A stretch of 10,729 bases of DNA from SAR324 cluster bacterium. Lineage in GTDB: Bacteria; Bdellovibrionota; UBA2361; JAAZON01. The stretch lies in assembly GCA_012797725.1 (NCBI GenBank), contig JAAZON010000324.1, positions 1 to 10,729 of the forward strand. Reading direction: 5' to 3'. The position numbers and the translations under genes were made by a program. Each line of letters starts with the position of its first letter. The first letter of the stretch is position 1. Shown here one piece after another: positions 1 to 6,532 of this stretch. A model generated the notes under the pieces. The model was given only the letters and a program-made list of their open reading frames with translations. It was not told the origin of the DNA and did no database searches.

Positions 1-484
1 CGGGCAATGCACTAGGAGCCTCTACGCTCTGATCCTTTCCGAGGGCAAGCAAACTGCCATATAGAGCGCTTGTTTCACCATAAGGCCGTTGCACCTCAGA
101 TAAAGCTTTAAGGGCCTCTGAAAGCTTCTTCTCGACTTCTTCCCTGCTTGGAGCCTTTGAAGCTTCTCCTTCCTTTACTCCTTCGGTTTTTTCAGGATGA
201 GTTGTTAGTGCTTTCAGTTCAAGAAAGGTATTACGCACTTGAGCAAAGCGGTCTGCCGCATATTCTTGATTCGCTTTTTGATTCTTCAAATATGCATTTT
301 TTATGTACACAGCAGCAAAAATCGCCACCGCTACAAACAATACATATTTCCATCCTTCAAGCAAAAAACGCGCAAAAGGATCTTCTTTTGCTTTCTCGCG
401 AATTTCCTCTTCCAGCGGAGCCAGAATTGACAATGTCTTACGATCACGCTCAAGCGGATTGTTCCCAGGCTGCTTTTCTTCCAT
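1..484 (-). CDS. YfgM-like single-pass membrane protein with probable TPR domain (3' part outside window)
   Basis: The frame is open from an ATG at 484-482 to the left edge: 161 codons are visible and the C-terminus is missing. Residues 1-44 are charged and probably cytoplasmic. A hydrophobic segment at about 46-62 (core YVLFVAVAIFAAVYI) is a single membrane anchor. It is followed by a helical, Lys/Glu-rich stretch that would lie in the periplasm. This layout fits the YfgM/TPR_21 family of SecYEG-associated ancillary proteins, which have a short cytoplasmic N-terminus, one transmembrane helix and periplasmic TPR repeats. That assignment is inferred from topology, since most of the repeat region lies outside the window. 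The ATG is only 5 bases after the stop of the upstream DUF151 gene and has no clear Shine-Dalgarno, so translational coupling is likely. Coding status is well supported; the function is tentative. Confidence 0.72.
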   Translation of the reverse strand, partial: MEEKQPGNNPLERDRKTLSILAPLEEEIREKAKEDPFARFLLEGWKYVLFVAVAIFAAVYIKNAYLKNQKANQEYAADRFAQVRNTFLELKALTTHPEKTEGVKEGEASKAPSREEVEKKLSEALKALSEVQRPYGETSALYGSLLALGKDQSVEAPSALP

Positions 485-489
485 TGCAC

Positions 490-1074
490 TCACATCTTGT
501 ATTTAAAATCATCTGGATTAAGCTTCTCCAAAAGCTCAGCCCATTTATCCTTGTCTAAACTTCTAAAGTCTTTCTCTGAGTCTCCAGCCTCAGAATCCGC
601 TTCTTCCCCTTCTTTTTCTTCACCGGAAGCTTCGTGGGAGTGTTCCCCTATTACCGCAGAGAAAGTTACTTTGGCTTGATCAAGAACTTCCTGCAATACA
701 TAGATCGGAGCAGCCGCTCGAAGGGCGATCGCTATAGCGTCACTGGGACGTGAATCAAAAATTAGAGCCTTCTCCCCGACTGAAAGCACAAGTTCTGCAT
801 AATAGGTTGAATCCTTCAACTCTGTTATCACGACTCGTTGAACCCGGACACCCAACTCACCAAAAATATCATGCATAAGATCATGTGTAAGAGGACGAGC
901 CATTGTCACTTGTTTAATCGCACTAGCTATTGAGGTTGCCTCAGCAATACCAATCCAAATCGGCAGTGCGAGATCCCCTTTTTCATCTTTAAGTATTACA
1001 ACAGGAGCTTGGGTATTTGGGTCTAATACTAAACCCACAACAAACATTTCTATAGCAGTATCAGGATTCGACAT
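490..1074 (-). CDS. Bifunctional nuclease family (BFN/DUF151) protein
   Basis: This is a 194-residue protein with the DUF151/BFN fold over residues of about 6-138. Visible family blocks are LPIWIGIAEATSIA (37-50), ARPLTHDLM (59-67) and DSRPSDAIAIALR (107-119). Plant and some bacterial members have been reported to have RNase and DNase activity, but the biochemical role of most bacterial members is unsettled. After the domain the protein continues into a roughly 50-residue tail. The tail is rich in Glu, Asp, Lys and Ser and ends in a short region containing LLEKLNPDDF. No UVR motif follows the domain, unlike in some family members. The gene lies 95 bases downstream of miaB on the same strand, and the next gene starts 5 bases after its TGA, so it is probably co-transcribed with both. 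The start ATG (1074-1072) has only a weak AGG upstream. Confidence 0.92.
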   Translation of the reverse strand: MSNPDTAIEMFVVGLVLDPNTQAPVVILKDEKGDLALPIWIGIAEATSIASAIKQVTMARPLTHDLMHDIFGELGVRVQRVVITELKDSTYYAELVLSVGEKALIFDSRPSDAIAIALRAAAPIYVLQEVLDQAKVTFSAVIGEHSHEASGEEKEGEEADSEAGDSEKDFRSLDKDKWAELLEKLNPDDFKYKM

Positions 1075-1169
1075 AGCTCAAGTCGCCTAAAAATCAAGCT
1101 TATTCAGAAAGCTTATAATAGCTCGAGCTAGCTAGGCAAGCCTTGTCAAAGATTTAGACTAAAAGTCAG

Positions 1170-2537
1170 TTACTTATCCATAACAGGCTTGGCCTTTAGA
1201 GTATGCCGACCGGCCTCTATAATCTCAACTTCTAGCAACATTCCAGGCTTAATCGTCTCATATGGTGCATTCAAATTCACCATCAGATTTTGCGAGAGAC
1301 GCCCTTGTAAAATTTGCTTGTTAGAAGCACTTGGCCCATCTATTAATATTTCTCCTTTTTGTCCAATCCAATTCTTGAGGCGAACTTCACTAATTTCCAA
1401 TTGCTTACGTTGAAGCATTTGCAATCTTCGTAATTTTTCAGCCTCTTCTATTTGACCTTCAAGTTCAGCAGCAACTGTGCCAGGTCTCGGAGAAAACATG
1501 AAGGAAAAACTAGAATCGAATTGTACTTCTTCAATTATACTCAAAGTATCCAGAAAATCCTTCTCACTTTCTCCCGGAAAGCCCACAATAATATCGGTCG
1601 TAAAGGAGATATCTGGAACTTTGTTCTTTATAGCAGACACTATTGAAAGGTATTTTTCACGCCGATAATTTCGACGCATAGATTTCAATATCGAATTACT
1701 CCCTGACTGAAGCGGAAGATGAACATGTTTACAAATTTTCGGATTCTCACCAATGATATCGATAAAGTCTTGTTTCACTTCCTGGGGGTGTGGACTTGTG
1801 AAACGAATCCGTTTTAATCCTTCAATCTGGGACACCTTAGCCAGAAGCTCTGCGAAGCTACTTCTCGGATTAAGATCATGTCCATATGAGTTCACGTTTT
1901 GCCCAAGCAATGTGACTTCCTTGACCCCGCTCCTTACTGAGATCTCCAACTCCCTTAAGATCTCATTTGGATTCCGCGAAACTTCTGGGCCCCTCGTGCG
2001 AGGGACAATGCAATAGGCGCATTTCTTATTGCATCCCCGACTAATCGTGACAAAAATTGAAACTCTGTCCTGTTCGACAAAGCCAAGAGGCAGGCTCTCC
2101 CATTCATCTCTGTAGTCAATGGCAACTTGAGGACAATCTCCTTTCTCACATAGTGACACCAGTGAAGGAACCAATGACAAATTATGTGTCCCAAAAACGA
2201 AATCAACTAACCTGCTTCGCTTTATAATTTTCTCGCCTTCTTGCTGGGCTACGCACCCCCCTACTCCGATCAGAAGTTTAAAGTTACTTTCTTTCAATTC
2301 ACGAAATTGCCCAAGCATGCTAAATAACTTTTCCGCCGGCTTTTCCCGAACGCTACAAGTATTTATAAGGATCAAAGACGCATCTTGGGGATCCGAAACC
2401 AAGCGATGAGTGGTCTCCAAAAGCTTGCCAAGCTTGGCTGAGTCATACTCATTCATTTGGCAACCAAAAGTTTTTATGTAAAGTCCCTTACGCTCATCAT
2501 GTAATTCAGCGTTCACGACGTCTATCTCTTTGGTCAT
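1170..2537 (-). CDS. miaB: tRNA-2-methylthio-N6-dimethylallyladenosine synthase MiaB
   Basis: The 455-residue product has the full architecture of the methylthiotransferase family. The N-terminal UPF0004 domain contains IKTFGCQMNEYDS and carries the three auxiliary cluster cysteines C26, C61 and C95. The radical SAM core has the CxxxCxxC motif RGCNKKCAYC (C169, C173, C176) followed by PRTRGPEVSR. The block LLGQNVNSYG follows, and a C-terminal TRAM domain covers about the last 65 residues. MiaB converts i6A37 to ms2i6A37 in tRNAs reading UNN codons, using two [4Fe-4S] clusters and SAM. The length and the FGCQMN...NTCSVRE pattern favour MiaB over MtaB or RimO. The gene starts 44 bases after the upstream lipoprotein gene and is followed by the DUF151 gene, so it probably belongs to a longer minus-strand transcription unit. 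The Shine-Dalgarno is weak (TTGGAT). No defect is visible. Confidence 0.97.
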   Translation of the reverse strand: MTKEIDVVNAELHDERKGLYIKTFGCQMNEYDSAKLGKLLETTHRLVSDPQDASLILINTCSVREKPAEKLFSMLGQFRELKESNFKLLIGVGGCVAQQEGEKIIKRSRLVDFVFGTHNLSLVPSLVSLCEKGDCPQVAIDYRDEWESLPLGFVEQDRVSIFVTISRGCNKKCAYCIVPRTRGPEVSRNPNEILRELEISVRSGVKEVTLLGQNVNSYGHDLNPRSSFAELLAKVSQIEGLKRIRFTSPHPQEVKQDFIDIIGENPKICKHVHLPLQSGSNSILKSMRRNYRREKYLSIVSAIKNKVPDISFTTDIIVGFPGESEKDFLDTLSIIEEVQFDSSFSFMFSPRPGTVAAELEGQIEEAEKLRRLQMLQRKQLEISEVRLKNWIGQKGEILIDGPSASNKQILQGRLSQNLMVNLNAPYETIKPGMLLEVEIIEAGRHTLKAKPVMDK

Positions 2538-2581
2538 GCTAACAAATCCAAGTTATTTCTACGAATTTCCACAAGCTAGGT

Positions 2582-3349
2582 TTATTGAACAATGTCTACT
2601 TTCAATACCCGCAGTTCAGGCTTCAACTTTAATGCTTGTTCATATGAAAGATCAATTTCAAGCCTTAAAGGGCGATAGGCACCTGGTTGCAAGGCAAGAT
2701 CGTTTAATGGAAGAACATTTTCTTCTGCACCCTTAAGTTCCAGGGCCAAGATTAAGGCTTTAATAACCTTATTAGAGGTGTTCTTGAGTTTTGCAAGCAG
2801 ATAACTTTTCCCTTCACAAGTGCTTTCACCACAATCAGGAGGAAAAAGTTGAACTTCCTCGATTCTTAAATACTCCTCGTTCACTGGAGTAACAGCAGGT
2901 TCAACTGACACGAGATAATTTAATGCCTCTTCACCCCACAACAGCTCCAGTTGGTAATCTGTGATCTCTTTAGCTGGAACTGATATAGAAAACGAGACTT
3001 CGTCATTTGCCGCCAGCATTCCGTCACCACCTCTCTCCTTTTCTTTCTCAGCTAATGGATAATATGCTGCCCCTATTTGTTCACCGTTCTTTAGGGATAC
3101 TAGTCGTACCACAACTTGCCTAAGCTGCACCGCTGTTTTTGCTTTCACACGACCTTTAATATAAAGGCGTTCACCATCATTTTTTTCATTGTCAATTAGA
3201 ATCTGTACAGGATTCTCATGCTCTTCTACTTCAAGTTCTGGCTCAGAAGTTACCTTGTCATACCAGCTAAAAGAAAGAGCTGAACAACCTTGGATTAAAA
3301 TAGTACAACTCAATAGGAAAATGACTCTGAGTGCACTGAATCCTTGCAT
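2582..3349 (-). CDS. Putative lipoprotein of unknown function, two beta-rich domains
   Basis: This 255-residue protein begins with a lipoprotein signal peptide: a hydrophobic core at residues 8-19, then the lipobox LIQGC with lipidated C22. The mature part shows two stretches of alternating hydrophobic residues typical of beta-sandwich domains. One runs from about 45 to 150 (IKGRVKAKTAVQLRQVVVRL). The other runs from about 160 to 255 and contains LLAKLKNTSNKVIKALILAL, which resembles FxLyD-type domains of bacterial lipoproteins. That resemblance is by pattern only. Two cysteines in the second domain (about 173 and 178) could form a disulfide. The start codon is separated from the upstream stop by one base (TGA-A-ATG). 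A good AGAGG Shine-Dalgarno lies inside the end of the upstream gene, so the two are coupled. I do not recognise the family. Confidence 0.85.
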   Translation of the reverse strand: MQGFSALRVIFLLSCTILIQGCSALSFSWYDKVTSEPELEVEEHENPVQILIDNEKNDGERLYIKGRVKAKTAVQLRQVVVRLVSLKNGEQIGAAYYPLAEKEKERGGDGMLAANDEVSFSISVPAKEITDYQLELLWGEEALNYLVSVEPAVTPVNEEYLRIEEVQLFPPDCGESTCEGKSYLLAKLKNTSNKVIKALILALELKGAEENVLPLNDLALQPGAYRPLRLEIDLSYEQALKLKPELRVLKVDIVQ

Positions 3350-3350
3350 T

Positions 3351-3815
3351 TCATGAGCCTCTTTTCAATCCTTTCAAGAGCCAGCCATCCGACATGCTAT
3401 ATTCCCATTCTTCCTCGTCTATCCGATCCTTAACTACATAGTAGGGAATCTTATAGGATTTAATCTTGATTCTAATTGTCGCATTCGAAGCAGAATCATC
3501 AAATATTGAGGACATCACTTTCGTATCGGTAACCTTTTCCTCATTACTCATAGTTTCGATTATTGGTCTAATCTCCCCTCGTTTCTCTGCTTCAACATAT
3601 TGCAGTGCTAAATCTGTGTCACCCCAAGCGATGGCTTCGTGATATTCTTTCAGGCGCTCACCTAAGAGTCTAGTTCTATCCGAGGCTGTAAGACCCGCTC
3701 TCTTGAAGGAGTCAATCGCTGGGGCCAGAAAACATCCGCTTTGACTAAAGGCAAGCGAAATAATTCCAGCTAATAAAAAGGATCGAAAAAACACCGAGCC
3801 AACTACTTTTTGCAT
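3351..3815 (-). CDS. Putative lipoprotein, possibly NTF2-like
   Basis: This 154-residue protein has a signal peptide (hydrophobic 9-24) ending in the lipobox SQSGC with C28 as the probable lipidation site. The mature domain starts with a helix (LKEYHEAIAWGDTDLALQYV, about 55-74). It then shows alternating strands IRIKIKSYKI and EEWEYSMSDGWLLKG. This helix-then-curved-sheet order, with Trp near the end, is typical of NTF2-like/SnoaL-like domains. That is a pattern-based inference, with no catalytic residues to support an enzyme. The start overlaps the upstream stop by one base (TAATG), which suggests coupled translation. There is no good Shine-Dalgarno of its own. It sits between a single-pass membrane protein and a second lipoprotein, pointing to a shared envelope role. 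Confidence 0.84.
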   Translation of the reverse strand: MQKVVGSVFFRSFLLAGIISLAFSQSGCFLAPAIDSFKRAGLTASDRTRLLGERLKEYHEAIAWGDTDLALQYVEAEKRGEIRPIIETMSNEEKVTDTKVMSSIFDDSASNATIRIKIKSYKIPYYVVKDRIDEEEWEYSMSDGWLLKGLKRGS

Positions 3816-4108
3816 TATGGAACCAAATTTTGAATTTCTGATTTTAAACTCTCTCGCTTAGGACTTCTCTCGGCCCGTCTTTCGACTTCTTCTTTCAATG
3901 CACCTGGATCACGAACCAGTCGGAGTTGATCAATATCATCCCTCATTTCAACAAGAATTTGCCTTGGATCCATTTTATCGCGATCTAACCGCTCTGCCCG
4001 CTTCACATGCCGTAGATGAAGCTCTTTAACTCCAAGAAAAATAATAGCAATACTAAAAAGCCATATTATAACCATACGGAGAAAACTAAACTCACCCTCT
4101 CCACTCAT
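3815..4108 (-). CDS. Small single-pass membrane protein of unknown function
   Basis: The product has 97 residues. A hydrophobic segment at about 9-27 (MVIIWLFSIAIIFLGV) is preceded by an acidic N-terminus and followed by a strongly basic stretch (HLRHVKRAERLDRDK), so the charged helical C-terminal part probably faces the cytoplasm. The rest is highly charged and likely forms amphipathic helices (ILVEMRDDIDQLRLV, GALKEEVERRAERSPKRE). I do not recognise a family. A clear Shine-Dalgarno (AGGGAG, on the plus strand about 4115-4120) supports the ATG at 4108-4106. The stop overlaps the next start by one base (TAATG), tying it to the two lipoprotein genes that follow. It starts 72 bases after the basic DNA-binding protein gene, with a hairpin in the gap. 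Confidence 0.8.
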   Translation of the reverse strand: MSGEGEFSFLRMVIIWLFSIAIIFLGVKELHLRHVKRAERLDRDKMDPRQILVEMRDDIDQLRLVRDPGALKEEVERRAERSPKRESLKSEIQNLVP

Positions 4109-4130
4109 GGCCTATCTCCCTCAGTCAAAG

Positions 4131-4165
4131 TGGGAGATCCAGAAAAGCTCTTCCCAGATCTCCCA
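4131..4165. other. Perfect 9-bp inverted repeat in an intra-block spacer (possible attenuator or operator)
   Basis: TGGGAGATC at 4131-4139 is exactly complementary to GATCTCCCA at 4157-4165. The 17-base spacer is itself partly self-complementary around AGCT. It fills most of the 72-base gap between the basic DNA-binding protein gene and the small membrane protein gene. The T-rich flank (TTTCTATTTTC) is on the plus-strand side, so as an intrinsic terminator it would work better against plus-strand transcripts. For the minus-strand genes it is more likely an mRNA hairpin or a protein-binding dyad. The structure is seen directly; its role is inferred. Confidence 0.5.
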
Positions 4166-4180
4166 TTTCTATTTTCAAAA

Positions 4181-4582
4181 TTACCCTCGTTTCCGTGAAG
4201 AGCCTCGTTTAGCTCTGGAAGATCTTGAGGTCTGGGTGGACCAGCTAGTTGTTTTAGATCTTCTAGAAGGACTTTTTTTCACACCAGTTTTTTTTGAGGC
4301 ACTTCGAACACTCGTAATGTCACGATAGGGCGTCTTACACACCACAAGCTTTTGGAATGCCTTCTGATTATTTGCATTTGGCGTAAACTCAACCGAACGC
4401 GATGTTCCCGTCACCCGGCGTCTTTTCAAAACCTTCTCACGAGCATACTTCATAATGAGAGGCTTCAGAGTCGCGGGATTAACTCGCAGCTTTTTCTGAA
4501 TCTCTCGAACAGTGAACCACGTGCCCACGCGACGGGTCAACTCAGTATCAATTCGTGCTCTAATAGTTGTCATGTTATTCAT
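4181..4582 (-). CDS. Small winged-helix-like DNA-binding protein with histone-like basic tail
   Basis: From the ATG at 4582 this encodes 133 residues. A second in-frame ATG at 4573 would give 130, and a TTG at 4588 adds two. None has a convincing Shine-Dalgarno, so the start is uncertain. The N-terminal half (about 10-70) looks like a helix-turn-helix or winged helix: TWFTVREIQKKLRVNPATLK fits helix-turn-recognition helix, and KVLKRRRVTGTSRSVEFTP fits a basic wing hairpin. From about residue 92 the protein turns into a low-complexity tail of Ser, Lys and Arg ending SSRAKRGSSRKRG; roughly a third of the tail residues are basic. This resembles the split between folded domain and basic tail seen in histone H1-like nucleoid proteins. 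DNA binding is inferred, and no exact family is recognised. It heads the minus-strand block that contains the membrane and lipoprotein genes and miaB. Confidence 0.85.
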   Translation of the reverse strand: MNNMTTIRARIDTELTRRVGTWFTVREIQKKLRVNPATLKPLIMKYAREKVLKRRRVTGTSRSVEFTPNANNQKAFQKLVVCKTPYRDITSVRSASKKTGVKKSPSRRSKTTSWSTQTSRSSRAKRGSSRKRG

Positions 4583-4708
4583 CCACAATGATATAATTTA
4601 AGGAGCTACAACGACTTCGCCTGCTTATTACATGAAGCAAAAACCCAACGCAAGCATTTCATGCAATATTCGGTTTAGCTTCTAACTCTTTGCAAATAAG
4701 CTTGCAAG

Positions 4709-4735
4709 AAAAAAGACTCTACACTTAGATAGTCT
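4709..4735 (-). terminator. Weak candidate intrinsic terminator
   Basis: Read on the minus strand, AGACT pairs with AGTCT across a 12-base loop and is followed directly by about six T residues. The stem is only five base pairs and not GC-rich, so this is a weak candidate. It lies about 120 bases beyond the doubtful reading frame at 4854-5459 and before the basic DNA-binding protein gene. It would separate the two units. Confidence 0.3.
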
Positions 4736-4853
4736 TGTTCCCCATAATGGATATAACACCATCAGGGGGATATCCACAACGAGGAATTGCCCTGGAGAAA
4801 AGAAAGATCATACCTACTGCCTGTTCGGTTTTGTCCTCTTTTTTTAGTAGTGC

Positions 4854-5459
4854 CTATATAAACAGTCGAGCAATCGAACTTGTTTGAAGCCTGCCTAGTA
4901 ACGCTAAGCCATACCACCCTTGATAAGGTCTTGCTTGCATCCAGGAAAGCAAAAGATTCGGAAGCAGTTGCGCAGAGAGGGATTCTGGAACGACCGGGTA
5001 GTTTTTCACAAGACTCATAATAGTTCCACCCTTTCTCACGAAGCCAATATAATTCACCAAAGCCACTACGACCGGTGTTTCCATTTTCGCCGGCGATGCC
5101 GTCAAAAGCTTCTTGTTTTGAGCTATTAACAGTTCTATTGTTCTTGAATCACCTACTTTAAGATCCAAACAGCTTGTTTGGTTGACTTTCATAGTGGAAG
5201 CAAAAGTTCCATTATAAGGGACTGTAGCCTTTGCAATCCCACCATCTAGAGCCAACACAGTAATTGCAATAGATATTATCAAAGATCTCGTAGTTTCTTC
5301 CTTCCCGGCCTGTATTAAATAGTCAGATCTCAAGAAGTCGTTCTGATCGATTTCTTTAGAGTTGACTAACTCTTTACTCCTCCGTCCAGATAGTTTCCTG
5401 AGAAATATGCGGCGCAATTGCTCAATAAGCTCAGGAAGGTTGAGAGATGGAGCGGCCAA
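4854..5459 (-). CDS. Doubtful hypothetical protein, possibly secreted; start uncertain
   Basis: A 201-codon frame from a TTG (5459-5457) to TAG. There is no ATG until residue 88, and the frame is bounded upstream by a TAG about 13 codons earlier. No Shine-Dalgarno precedes the TTG, which also falls inside a stable hairpin. Residues 60-79 (SLIISIAITVLALDGGIAKA) look like a signal peptide ending in an AxA-type cleavage site. This hints that the real start is an internal TTG near residue 62, giving about 140 residues. GGAAGGAAG lies upstream of that TTG, though farther away than usual. The remainder contains beta-like stretches and a Trp/Tyr-rich end (WMQARPYQGWYGLALLGRL). I do not recognise a family. 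After the TAG the same frame stays open for another 42 codons. It could be a real fast-evolving secreted protein, a decaying gene, or a chance frame. Confidence 0.42.
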   Translation of the reverse strand: MAAPSLNLPELIEQLRRIFLRKLSGRRSKELVNSKEIDQNDFLRSDYLIQAGKEETTRSLIISIAITVLALDGGIAKATVPYNGTFASTMKVNQTSCLDLKVGDSRTIELLIAQNKKLLTASPAKMETPVVVALVNYIGFVRKGGTIMSLVKNYPVVPESLSAQLLPNLLLSWMQARPYQGWYGLALLGRLQTSSIARLFI

Positions 5460-5474
5460 GCTTTGTCTTGGCCG
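5453..5474. other. Strong hairpin: 8-bp GC-rich inverted repeat
   Basis: CGGCCAAG (5453-5460) and CTTGGCCG (5467-5474) are perfect complements around the six-base loop CTTTGT. There is no T-run on either side, so it is not a classical intrinsic terminator. It covers the proposed TTG start of the minus-strand frame ending at 4854 and would hinder initiation there, or could be a regulatory structure. Confidence 0.55.
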
Positions 5475-5609
5475 AAGGATTATTTCGCCTCGAGTTTTCT
5501 AAGTACTAGCTCTTTAGCATGCTAATATACTGAAATATCATTTCTTTTCCCGAATTGAAAAAAAATTAAGGTAACCGTTCACGTTGGTTGTTAACACCCT
5601 GACAACACC

Positions 5610-5685
5610 GTCATTGCGGGGGCACGATAGTGCCCGTGGCAATCCGTAAGTCCAGATTACCACGCCGTTGTGGGCTCGAAATGAC
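5610..5685. repeat. Interspersed palindromic repeat-like element (about 76 bp)
   Basis: Left arm TCATTGCGGG...CGTGGCAATC (5611-5644) and right arm GATTACCACG...CTCGAAATGA (5655-5684) are imperfect inverted repeats at their ends. The outer blocks TCATTkCGrG and CGTGGyAATC pair across the element, and 5610 pairs with 5685. Each arm also has its own hairpin: GGGCAC-GATA-GTGCCC at 5620-5635 is a perfect 6-bp stem, and CCAC...GTGG lies in the right arm. The folded form would be cloverleaf-like. The end sequences (GTCATTGCG, GTGGCAATC) resemble palindromic interspersed repeats found in many copies in diverse bacterial genomes. That resemblance is from memory, and copy number cannot be seen here. 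It lies in the 275-base spacer downstream of the crotonase gene and could also help end its transcript. Confidence 0.7.
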
Positions 5686-5734
5686 AGAAACGCTTACAAA
5701 CTAGGCATTCAAAGTCTTAGGATTTGTAGAATTT

Positions 5735-6526
5735 TCATTTCCCTTCAAATTCTGGAATCGCTTTCTGAATAAATGCTTGCATACCTATCTCTCGATCTTT
5801 GCTTGAAAAGACCTTCTCCCAGACTTTCTTTTCCTCTTCCTGAAACTTTGACTGCATTTCTCTTTCATAAGTTCTAATAAGAGCCTTTGCGTGGGTTAAG
5901 GCTAAAGGTGCTCGTAGGCTGATTTCTTCAGCAAGCTTAATAGCTATCTCCTGTATCTTTTCCCTAGGACATAACATATCAATTAAGCCTGTACGATGCC
6001 CCTCGACTCCATCAATAATTTCACCCGAGTAAAAAAGCCTGCTCACCACACCAGAAGTAGAACGCCTCCATATGTTGAAGATGCCATTCATCGCGGGCAA
6101 TATACCAAAATTAGACTCAGCCTGCCCAAGACGTACCTCGGGTGTCGCAAGAATGATGTCACAAGCAAGTGCAATTTCTAAGCCTGCACCAATTGTATCT
6201 CCTTCTAGAACAGCTACAACAGGTACTGACATTTCTCTAATATCTGTAACTACATTTTGAGCTAAGTCAAAAAACTCCTCCGCTCCACCAGATCCAAGAT
6301 CCATAATACTTCTTACATCAAGGCCAACTGAAAATACACCCTCCACTGTACTACCGAACAAGACCACCCGCAGACCTTCTAAGCCCCTCAACCTTTTAAG
6401 TCCTTGGCTTAAACTTCTTAAGAAATCAGGACTCACTGCATTTTGATGCTCAGGCCGATTAAGCAGAATTCTTGCTACCGGTGTTTTTGTCTCAATAATT
6501 ACTGGGTTCTCATCGATTAAAGTCAT
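5735..6526 (-). CDS. Enoyl-CoA hydratase/isomerase (crotonase) family protein
   Basis: The 263-residue length and sequence match the crotonase family throughout. The first oxyanion-hole block is VFSVGLDV (64-71, usually FxAGxD). The second is GDTIGAGLEIALACD (109-123). The two glutamates that act in enoyl-CoA hydratase align with E117 (GLEIALACD) and E137 (LGQAESNFGILP), so both are present and hydratase activity is plausible. The GAG in place of the usual GGG, and Val-Gly-Leu in the first loop, are variations seen in the wider family. The substrate cannot be told from the sequence; alternatives are a CoA isomerase or a specialised acyl-CoA hydratase. It is the last gene of a three-gene set, starting six bases after the HIT gene stop with AGGATGAG as a modest ribosome binding site. 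No other beta-oxidation gene is in the window. Confidence 0.93.
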   Translation of the reverse strand: MTLIDENPVIIETKTPVARILLNRPEHQNAVSPDFLRSLSQGLKRLRGLEGLRVVLFGSTVEGVFSVGLDVRSIMDLGSGGAEEFFDLAQNVVTDIREMSVPVVAVLEGDTIGAGLEIALACDIILATPEVRLGQAESNFGILPAMNGIFNIWRRSTSGVVSRLFYSGEIIDGVEGHRTGLIDMLCPREKIQEIAIKLAEEISLRAPLALTHAKALIRTYEREMQSKFQEEEKKVWEKVFSSKDREIGMQAFIQKAIPEFEGK

Positions 6527-6532
6527 ATGATC

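Noticed and set aside
148..558. 136-codon plus-strand open frame
   Set aside because: It lies opposite the YfgM-like gene and the end of the DUF151 gene. The minus-strand frames have clear protein features, while this one has unnatural composition and no ribosome binding site.
1144..1149. Perfect TTGACA (-35-like) on the minus strand before the DUF151 gene
   Set aside because: The nearest -10-like hexamer (TATTAT at 1115-1120) is 23 bases away, and nothing suitable lies at 16-18 bases. The palindrome TAGCTCGAGCTA at 1119-1130 is noted but has no clear role.
1955..2206. 83-codon minus-strand frame inside miaB
   Set aside because: It overlaps conserved radical SAM coding sequence in another frame, so it is a shadow.
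4748..4885. Short plus-strand frame of about 45 codons starting MDITPSGGYPQRG
   Set aside because: It has no ribosome binding site, overlaps the end of the minus-strand frame and matches no family I know. It is too short to support without homologues.
5514..5525. Perfect 12-base palindrome TTAGCATGCTAA
   Set aside because: Short palindromes of this kind arise by chance in AT-rich spacers. No promoter or gene start is positioned to make it an operator.
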